From assembly GCF_036880965.1 (NCBI RefSeq), contig NZ_JBAJMV010000001.1, positions 558,001-622,000 on the forward strand: a stretch of 64,000 bases of DNA, read 5' to 3'. This document shows positions 57,316 through 64,000 of the stretch, piece after piece. The notes below the pieces were generated by a model that was given only the letters and a program-made list of their open reading frames with translations, searched no databases and was not told the DNA's origin. Source of the stretch: JAUASW01 sp036880965 (GTDB taxonomy: Bacteria; Pseudomonadota; Gammaproteobacteria; Burkholderiales; Burkholderiaceae_C). Each line of letters begins with the position of its first letter. The stretch's first letter is position 1. Made by a program: the position numbers and the translations under genes.

Positions 57316-57400
57316 TACAGGGCTCCCGCCGGGCCGCCCCAAGGGAGGCCTGCGCCCCCTCGGGGGGCAGTGAACGAAGTGAACGTGGGGGCGGTCATGA
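57316..57400 (-). repeat. GC palindromic repeat, copy B (paaB-paaC gap)
   Basis: Read on the minus strand it is close to identical to copy C: CCCCCACGTTCACTTCGTTC, CCCCCCGAGGGGGCGC, TTGGGGCGGCCCGGCGGGAG. It fills the whole gap and provides the ribosome site of paaC. Confidence 0.88.
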
Positions 57401-57700
57401 CTACATGTGGTTGAGCGCGTCGGGCAGCTCGTAGAAGGTCGGGTGGCGGTACACCTTGTCTTCCATCGGATCGAAGTACATGCCCTTCTCGCCCGGGTCG
57501 CTGGCCACGATCTGGTTTGAGAGCACGACCCAGATGCTCGTGCCTTCCTGGCGGCGGGTGTAGACGTCGCGGGCCATCTGCAGCGCCATCTTCGAATCGG
57601 CCGCATGCAGGCTGCCGCAATGCTTGTGGTCCAGGCCCGCCTTGTTGCGGACAAAGACTTCCCACAGCGGCCATTCGTTTTGAGTCGTCGTCGTGCTCAT
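57401..57700 (-). CDS. paaB: Phenylacetyl-CoA epoxidase subunit PaaB
   Basis: A 99-residue subunit of the epoxidase with WPLWEVFVRNKAGLDHKHCGSLHAADSKMALQMARDVYTRRQEG, DPMEDKVYRHPTFYELPDALNHM. ATG overlaps the paaA stop (ATGA). PaaB bridges PaaAC units. Confidence 0.96.
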   Translation of the reverse strand: MSTTTTQNEWPLWEVFVRNKAGLDHKHCGSLHAADSKMALQMARDVYTRRQEGTSIWVVLSNQIVASDPGEKGMYFDPMEDKVYRHPTFYELPDALNHM

Positions 57701-58698
57701 GCTGCTTGTTCCTTCGTAGCTTGCTTGCGGGCGTGGGCCAATGCTGCGTCTCGAACCCAGGCGCCGTCTTCCCAGGCCTTGACGCGGGCGCCGAGACGCT
57801 CGCGGTTCATCGGTCCGTCGCCATTGACCACGCGCCAGAACTCGGCCCAGTCGATGGCGCCGAAGTCATACGAATCGCGCGCGGCGTTCCAGTTCAGGTC
57901 CGGGTCCGGCACGGTCACGCCGAGGATCTCGGCCTGCGGGATCGTGGCATCGACGAACTTCTGGCGCAGGTCGTCGTTGGAGATGCGCTTGATACCCCAG
58001 CGCATCGACTGCTCGGAGTTCGGGGAGTCCTTGTCGGCCGGGCCGAACATCATCAGCGACGGCCACCACCAGCGGTTGACCGCGTCCTGCACCATGGCCT
58101 TCTGCTCGGGTGTGCCTTCACGCATGATCACCAGCAAGGATTCATAGCCCTGGCGCTGATGGAAGCTCTCCTCGCGGCAGACGCGGATCATGGCCCGGGC
58201 ATAGGGCGCAAAGGAGCAGCGGCACAGCGGCACCTGGTTCATGATGGCCGCGCCATCGACCAGCCAGCCGATCACGCCGATGTCGGCCCAGGTGGTCGTC
58301 GGGTAGTTGAAGATCGAGCTGTACTTGGCGCGGCCGGTGTGCAGCGCTTCCAGCATCTGGTCGCGGCTGGTGCCCAGCGTCTCGGCTGCCGAGTAGAGGT
58401 AGAGGCCATGGCCCGCCTCGTCCTGCACCTTGGCGAGCAGGATGGCCTTTCGCTTGAGCGTCGGCGCGCGGGTGATCCAGTTGCCTTCGGGCAGCATGCC
58501 CACGCATTCGGAATGCGCATGCTGGCTGATCTGGCGCACCAGCGTCTTGCGGTAATGCTCGGGCATCCAGTCCTTGGCTTCGATGAAGTCGCCCGCTGCG
58601 ATGCGGGCCTCGAAGGCTTCCTCGCGCTGCAGGTCTTCCGCGCTGCGGACCGTGCTCGCCTGGTCTTGTGGACCGACGCTCATGGCTTGGGTGTACAT
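57697..58698 (-). CDS. paaA: Phenylacetyl-CoA epoxidase catalytic subunit PaaA
   Basis: A 333-residue diiron oxygenase subunit that epoxidises the ring of phenylacetyl-CoA. Carboxylate/His ligands are in LLAKVQDEAGHGLYLYSAAE and CREESFHQRQGYES. KDWMPEHYRKTLVRQISQHAHSECVGMLPEGNW and DPDLNWNAARDSYDFGAIDWAEF are invariant family stretches. Alternative start MSVGPQD lies 5 codons further in. Confidence 0.97.
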   Translation of the reverse strand: MYTQAMSVGPQDQASTVRSAEDLQREEAFEARIAAGDFIEAKDWMPEHYRKTLVRQISQHAHSECVGMLPEGNWITRAPTLKRKAILLAKVQDEAGHGLYLYSAAETLGTSRDQMLEALHTGRAKYSSIFNYPTTTWADIGVIGWLVDGAAIMNQVPLCRCSFAPYARAMIRVCREESFHQRQGYESLLVIMREGTPEQKAMVQDAVNRWWWPSLMMFGPADKDSPNSEQSMRWGIKRISNDDLRQKFVDATIPQAEILGVTVPDPDLNWNAARDSYDFGAIDWAEFWRVVNGDGPMNRERLGARVKAWEDGAWVRDAALAHARKQATKEQAA

Positions 58699-58734
58699 GG
58701 TACGTACTCCTTGCTTGCTTGTTTTCTTGCTGAA

Positions 58735-60042
<1,308 letters not shown>

Positions 60043-60049
60043 TGCTACT

Positions 60050-60487
60050 TCACTCCTGGATGTGAACGACGGGCTTGCCCTTGAGCCGGTACGAGCGGCC
60101 ACGGAACAAGGCCACCAATTCATCGCGCTGATTGCGCACGGTGATGTCATAAACACCGGTGCGGCCGGACAGCTGCACTTCTTCGGCCACCGCAGTCAGC
60201 CGGTCGCCGAGCTTGCCCGGCGCCACGATGCTGACGTCGAAGCCCGAGGCCACGGTCATCTCGTTGTAGGCATTGCAGGCGAAGGCAAAGGCCGAATCGG
60301 CCAGCGTGGTGATGAAGCCGCCATGGCAGATGTCCAGGCCGTTGAGCATGTCTTCACGCACGGTCATCGTGAGCGTGGCGCCTCCGGGCGAGATGGCCAG
60401 GATCTCCATCCCCAAGCCCTTGCTGGCGCGGTCGTTGGCGAACATGGCGTCGCGGACGCGTTCGGCAATCTGTTGAGGAGACAGCAT
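60050..60487 (-). CDS. paaI: Hotdog-fold thioesterase PaaI
   Basis: A 145-residue thioesterase: MTVREDMLNGLDICHGGFITTLADSAFAFACNAY is the catalytic loop with helix. PaaI hydrolyses ring-hydroxylated or dead-end phenylacetyl-CoA derivatives and protects the CoA pool. Its ATG is 3 bases after paaG. Confidence 0.95.
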   Translation of the reverse strand: MLSPQQIAERVRDAMFANDRASKGLGMEILAISPGGATLTMTVREDMLNGLDICHGGFITTLADSAFAFACNAYNEMTVASGFDVSIVAPGKLGDRLTAVAEEVQLSGRTGVYDITVRNQRDELVALFRGRSYRLKGKPVVHIQE

Positions 60488-60489
60488 GC

Positions 60490-61302
60490 TCAGCGATCCT
60501 TGAACTGGGGACTGCGTTTGTCCATGAAGGCTTGCACGCCCTCGCTGTAGTCATGCGCGAAGCCGAGCTGGCTCTGCATCATGGCCTCGACGCGCAAGGC
60601 ATCCTCGAAGTCCTGGTCCATGGCCTGGTCAATCAGGCGGCGGGTTTCGGCGAGCGCACGGCTGGGCATGGCGGCGAGCTTTTGCGCGATGGCCATGGCC
60701 TCACTCATCAAGTCAGCATCGGGTACGCAACGGGCGATCAGACCGATGGACACAGCCTCGGCGGCCTTGACCTTGTCGCCCAGCAAGGCAAGCTGCATGG
60801 CCTTGGCACGACCCACCAGGCGCGGCAGGAGCCAGGTGCCGCCGCAGTCCGGAATCAGGCCGATCTTGGAGAAGGCCTGGATGAAGCTGGCGCTCTCGCC
60901 AGCAACCACGAGGTCGCAGCCCAGCGCGAAATTTGCACCGGCACCGGCGGCCACGCCATTGACGGCCGCAATCGTCGGCACGGGCATCGCGCGCAATTGC
61001 AGCGCCAGCGGGATGTAGTAACTGTCGAGCAGATGACCGATGTCCTTGGGCGCGGCGCCGGGGCTTGGATCGGGCTTGACGAGTGGGTCGCCAAGGTCCT
61101 GGCCGGCACTGAAAGCGTGGCCGGCGCCGGTGATCACCACGGCGCGCACGCTCGAATCGGCAGCCGCTTCAGCCAGCGCTTCGCGGGTCGACGCCAGCAT
61201 GGCTGCCGTGAAGGCATTCAGCGCCGTCGGGCGGTTCAGCGTCAAGATGCGTACCGCGCCTTGCGTGCTGACCTGGATCACCAGTTCGGGACTCTCGGAC
61301 AT
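60490..61302 (-). CDS. paaG: Ring 1,2-epoxyphenylacetyl-CoA isomerase PaaG
   Basis: A 270-residue crotonase-fold isomerase. NRPTALNAFTAAML, AFSAGQDLGDP, VAAGAGANFALGCDLVV (oxyanion site) and SKIGLIPDCGGTWLLPRLVG, with Asp152 as the expected catalytic acid. It turns the epoxide to oxepin-CoA before PaaZ. It is the first gene of the operon and carries the promoter and operator upstream. Confidence 0.95.
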   Translation of the reverse strand: MSESPELVIQVSTQGAVRILTLNRPTALNAFTAAMLASTREALAEAAADSSVRAVVITGAGHAFSAGQDLGDPLVKPDPSPGAAPKDIGHLLDSYYIPLALQLRAMPVPTIAAVNGVAAGAGANFALGCDLVVAGESASFIQAFSKIGLIPDCGGTWLLPRLVGRAKAMQLALLGDKVKAAEAVSIGLIARCVPDADLMSEAMAIAQKLAAMPSRALAETRRLIDQAMDQDFEDALRVEAMMQSQLGFAHDYSEGVQAFMDKRSPQFKDR

Positions 61303-61336
61303 TGTTCGATCACTCCTTGCTGCCGATCAAACACTC

Positions 61337-61365
61337 TTGACCGACCGGTCGGTAGATCGTAAGGT
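61337..61365 (+). promoter_or_regulatory. Possible promoter of paaY
   Basis: TTGACC (61337-61342), a 17-base spacer and TAAGGT (61360-61365). The -35 overlaps the shared operator. The -10 is weak. Confidence 0.45.
61340..61353. promoter_or_regulatory. TetR/PaaR operator shared by paaG and paaY
   Basis: ACCGACCGGTCGGT, a perfect 14-bp palindrome in the paaG-paaY divergent region. It covers the start site of paaG and the -35 of paaY, a placement suited to repression of both. Confidence 0.85.
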
Positions 61366-61384
61366 CGCACTTGATTTGGCGCAA
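61356..61384 (-). promoter_or_regulatory. Promoter of the paa operon
   Basis: On the minus strand TTGCGC (61384-61379), 17 bases, then TACGAT (61361-61356). The operator lies just downstream at the expected start site. Confidence 0.6.
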
Positions 61385-61428
61385 GGGCGCCGCCACCCCG
61401 ATTGACCGGGGTAAACCCGGAGAGCGAA

Positions 61429-62031
61429 ATGCCTTGCTATGCCATCGACGGCGTCATCCCCGTCGTCCATCCGAGCGCCTACGTGCACCCCACCGCCGTG
61501 TTGATAGGCGACGTGATCGTCGGCCCGGGCTGCTATGTCGGCCCCTGCGCCAGCCTGCGCGGCGACTTCGGCCGCATCGTCTTGCACGAAGGTGCCAACG
61601 TGCAGGACACCTGCGTGATCCATGGTTTCCCGGCGTCGGAGACCGTCGTCGAGCGCAATGGCCATATCGGCCATGGCGCCGTCCTGCATGGTTGCATCGT
61701 GCGGCACGATGCCCTGGTCGGCATGAATGCGGTGGTGATGGACGAGGCCGAGGTCGGCGCCTACGCCATCGTCGCGGCCAGCGCCTTTGTGCGCGCCAAG
61801 CTCAAGCTGCCGGAGCGTTCGTTGATTGCCGGCGTGCCGGCCAAGGTCTTGCGCGAGCTTTCCGATGACGAGATCCGCTGGAAGCTGGAAGGCACGCAGA
61901 CCTACCAACAACTGACGGTGCGCTGCCTCGCAACGATGCAGGAAGTCCAGCCCCTGATCGAGCTGGAGGCCGACCGCCCGCTGCTGCAGACGGGCTCGGC
62001 CCACCAGACGCTGGCGCAGCGCAAGGGCTGA
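61429..62031 (+). CDS. paaY: PaaY-type hexapeptide-repeat thioesterase/carbonic anhydrase-like protein
   Basis: A 200-residue left-handed beta-helix protein of the gamma-carbonic-anhydrase group with repeating IGDVIVGPGCYVGPCASLRGDFG, VQDTCVIHGFP and GHIGHGAVLHGCIV; the histidines in VIHG, GHIGHG are the metal ligands. A PaaY role (dead-end phenylacetyl-CoA derivative thioesterase) follows from its place beside paaG. ATG 61429 has GGAGAG upstream; an extension to 61402 lacks support. It ends near a DUF1801 gene. Confidence 0.9.
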   Translation: MPCYAIDGVIPVVHPSAYVHPTAVLIGDVIVGPGCYVGPCASLRGDFGRIVLHEGANVQDTCVIHGFPASETVVERNGHIGHGAVLHGCIVRHDALVGMNAVVMDEAEVGAYAIVAASAFVRAKLKLPERSLIAGVPAKVLRELSDDEIRWKLEGTQTYQQLTVRCLATMQEVQPLIELEADRPLLQTGSAHQTLAQRKG

Positions 62032-62064
62032 ATCGCCTCATCGATTCGGTGGTGCAATCGGGGC

Positions 62065-62454
62065 ATGAACCCCGAAGCCGTTGATGATTTCCTGACCGAG
62101 CTGCGCAAGCGCGATGCCGAGCGCTTCGCCCTGATAGATCGCACCCGCGAGTTGATCCACACCGCCGGGCCGCGGCTGCGCGAAGAGGTGCGCTACGGCG
62201 GCCTGCTGTTCTCGGCCAGGTCGCCGGTCTGCGCCCTCTTCTCTTACGACAAGCACCTTGCGCTGGAGTTCAGCCGAGGCAGCGAGCTGCCCGACAGGCA
62301 CGGCGTGCTGGAAGGCGAGCAGGGCAAGCGCCGCCACATCAAGCTGCACAAGCTCGGCGACCTCTTCAAGAAGAATGTGCGCGAGTACCTGGAGCTGGCG
62401 TTTGCGGCCGAGGCCGCTGGAGCCGCTGCGAAGGGCAAGAAGCCGCAGCGTTGA
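62065..62454 (+). CDS. DUF1801 family protein
   Basis: A 129-residue protein of the DUF1801 (YdhG-like) family: VDDFLTELRKRDAERFALIDRTRELIHTAGPRLREEVRYGGLLF is typical, followed by CALFSYDKHLALEF and HIKLHKLGDL, then a Lys/Ala-rich tail. ATG 62065 has GGGGC upstream. Function unknown; probably cytosolic. Confidence 0.85.
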   Translation: MNPEAVDDFLTELRKRDAERFALIDRTRELIHTAGPRLREEVRYGGLLFSARSPVCALFSYDKHLALEFSRGSELPDRHGVLEGEQGKRRHIKLHKLGDLFKKNVREYLELAFAAEAAGAAAKGKKPQR

Positions 62455-62508
62455 GTGCCTTGTTGAGCGCCTGTTCGAGCGAATGAATGAGCGCCTGTTT
62501 GAGCGCAT
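62451..62508 (+). repeat. Short imperfect tandem repeat
   Basis: TTGAGTGCCT, TTGAGCGCCTGTTCGAGCGA and TGAGCGCCTGTTTGAGCG follow each other after the DUF1801 stop codon, a unit of about 24 bases with two and a half copies. Confidence 0.5.
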
Positions 62509-62594
62509 CTCGCACAGTGACCAAGGGCGTCTCGTCCCGCCCGCCACCATAATCCGCCGCTTCAGAACACATCCATCAATCGAAGGGACGGACG

Positions 62595-63962
62595 GTGCGC
62601 TTTTCTCTCCAATCTCTCCTCGTCGGCGCTTGCGCTGCGCTGAGCCTGGCCGCTACTGCCCAGACAGCGCAGACGCCCTGGATCGTCAAGCAGCAATGGG
62701 TCAGCGCCCATGAGTCCTTCCTGGCCTCCGATGCGCTGCAAGGCCGCAAGAGCGCCACGCGCGACGAAACCATCGCCGCTGTCTACGTCGCCTCGCAGTT
62801 CGAGAGCTTCGGCATCAAGCCGGCGCCGGGCATGAACAACAGCTACCTGCAGACGGCCGTGCTGCCCAAGCCGCGCCTGCAAGGCCCGGCCCGCCTGACG
62901 GCGGCTGGCAAGACTCAGTCCGAAGGCCTGCTGCTGTTCACCTCCAGCGGCCAGCCCGTCAGTGGCAAGCTGAGCATCGCCGCCTCCGACGATCCCAAGG
63001 CCCTGGGCAATGACGAGATCGTCCTGGTCAAGGGAACTGCACCCATGATGGACTGGTACGGCGCCGCCAGCCGCCAGGGCGTCCAGCTGCTGATCGTGCG
63101 CGACAGCGAAGACGGTCGCAAGACCTTCGCACAGATGGGCAGCCAAACCCGGCTGATGCGCGCCCCAGGCCCGCAAGGCCGGCCCCGCACCACCTTGCTG
63201 GCCGTGCCGTCAGCCTTGTTCGACCAACTGGCGGCAACGCCCGGCCAGGCCCTCACGCTCGAGCCCGGCAGCATCGTCGAAGACAAGCTGGTCACGACGA
63301 ACGTGATCGGTCATCTGCAAGGCACCGACCCCAAGGCCGGCACCATCCTGTTCTCTGCCCATCTGGACCACCTGGGCATGCAGGCCGATGGCGTGACCAT
63401 CATGCATGGTGCCAACGACAACGCCTCCGGCGTCACCGCCGTGCTGGAAGTGGCGCGCGCGCTGGCTGCCGGCGAAAAGCCCAGGCGCTCCATCCTCTTC
63501 GTCTGCTTCGGCGCCGAGGAAATTGGGCTGCTGGGCGCAGGCTACTTCGCCAAGAACCCGCCGATTCCGCTGACCGACATCATCGCCAACCTCGAGTTCG
63601 AGATGATCGGCATGCAGGACCCGAAGCTGCCGGCCAAGACCCTGATGATGACCGGCTTCGAACGCTCGGATTTCGGCGAGACCATGAAGGCCCGCGGCTT
63701 CAGCATCACTGCCGACCCCTACCCGGAACACAAGTTCTTCCAACGTTCCGACAACTATCAGCTGGCCCTGGCCGGCATCGTGGCCCACACCGTCTCGGGC
63801 TGGGCCACAACGCCGACCTATCACAAGGCCGACGACGACATCGCCCACCTGGACCTGCCCTTCATGACGGCAGTCATCCAGTCGCTGATTGAGCCGGCCC
63901 GATGGCTGGCAAATGCAGATTACGTCCCTGCCTGGAAGCCAGGCGGCCGTCCTGTGCGTTGA
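62595..63962 (+). CDS. Secreted M28-family zinc aminopeptidase
   Basis: A 455-residue metallopeptidase with signal peptide (SLLVGACAALSLAATAQ). The M28 zinc ligands are visible: His and Asp in ILFSAHLDHLG, Asp in MHGANDNASGVTAVLEVA, catalytic Glu and ligand Glu in CFGAEEIGLLGAGYF, Glu in NLEFEMIG, and His in TPTYHKADDDI. An insertion (about 90-210) looks like the protease-associated domain. The start is GTG 62595 with GAAGGGA upstream. It probably acts on exported or extracellular peptides. Confidence 0.92.
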   Translation: MRFSLQSLLVGACAALSLAATAQTAQTPWIVKQQWVSAHESFLASDALQGRKSATRDETIAAVYVASQFESFGIKPAPGMNNSYLQTAVLPKPRLQGPARLTAAGKTQSEGLLLFTSSGQPVSGKLSIAASDDPKALGNDEIVLVKGTAPMMDWYGAASRQGVQLLIVRDSEDGRKTFAQMGSQTRLMRAPGPQGRPRTTLLAVPSALFDQLAATPGQALTLEPGSIVEDKLVTTNVIGHLQGTDPKAGTILFSAHLDHLGMQADGVTIMHGANDNASGVTAVLEVARALAAGEKPRRSILFVCFGAEEIGLLGAGYFAKNPPIPLTDIIANLEFEMIGMQDPKLPAKTLMMTGFERSDFGETMKARGFSITADPYPEHKFFQRSDNYQLALAGIVAHTVSGWATTPTYHKADDDIAHLDLPFMTAVIQSLIEPARWLANADYVPAWKPGGRPVR

Positions 63963-64000
63963 GCCCCTTGTCCAAGGAATACCTTGGCCGGCCATCGCCG

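Noticed and set aside
62451..62508. CRISPR-like repeat
   Set aside because: Only two and a half imperfect copies without spacers.

Overview
The window is chromosomal DNA from a high-GC betaproteobacterium. The paa gene order, the amino-acid composition, the intergenic GC-rich palindromes and the closest remembered protein resemblances all point to Burkholderiales, probably a Roseateles/Mitsuaria/Rubrivivax-type organism. I see no rRNA, tRNA, CRISPR array, transposase or phage gene. Coding density is high, and only three gene-free stretches exceed 300 bp: 16840-17235, 22832-23382 and 28219-28896.

Layout. (1) 1-3010, minus strand: clpB (cut by the window edge, with a sigma-32-type promoter), crcB and moaE. 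(2) 3158-9260, plus strand: a compact row encoding an SPFH/SHOCT protein, a zinc-ribbon DUF4178 protein, a DUF350 membrane protein, a membrane-fused spermidine-synthase-like enzyme and a Tat-type FAD amine-oxidase-like lipoprotein. A small beta-barrel protein follows, and S-adenosylmethionine decarboxylase (speH) lies convergent to it. (3) 9942-15745, minus: speH, moaD, moeA, thrC, hom and alaA. (4) 15874-22831: Mth938-like protein, Bcp peroxiredoxin, PIN-PhoH ATPase, HAD phosphatase, prpE (minus) and an NlpC/P60 hydrolase. (5) 23383-28218, minus: a three-gene signalling operon with a PAS-PAS histidine kinase, a single-domain receiver and a REC-GAF-GAF-GGDEF-EAL protein.

(6) 28830-48218 is the most distinctive region, a 19-kb catabolic locus: GH1 beta-glucosidase, glucokinase, LacI regulator, TonB-dependent receptor, PF10091/GH144-type glucanase, ABC sugar importer (binding lipoprotein, two permeases, ATPase), a 1012-residue secreted protein of uncertain family with a glycosidase-like helical domain, a secreted esterase-like hydrolase, and a 1117-residue GH94 phosphorylase resembling 1,2-beta-oligoglucan phosphorylase. 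Together they suggest import and breakdown of beta-1,2-glucans (osmoregulated periplasmic glucans or cyclic glucans), ending in glucose-1-phosphate, glucose and glucose-6-phosphate. LacI-type operators lie before the GH1 gene and on both sides of the lacI promoter.

(7) 48313-50821: an orphan periplasmic binding protein, a DGPF/YCII protein and its ECF42-type sigma factor. (8) 50896-61302, minus: a phenylacetate cluster (paaG-I-K-A-B-C-D-E, a TetR regulator, a branched-chain-type binding protein, paaZ) with divergent paaY; the two directions share a perfect 14-bp operator. paaF, paaH and paaJ are not in the window. (9) 62065-63962: a DUF1801 protein and a secreted M28 peptidase.

An unexpected structural feature is a GC-rich palindromic repeat present four times. 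Three copies fill the gap between a stop codon and the next start codon and end in a Shine-Dalgarno-like sequence. The fourth copy is inserted in frame inside the DUF4178 gene. All calls are from reading the sequence; no database search was run.
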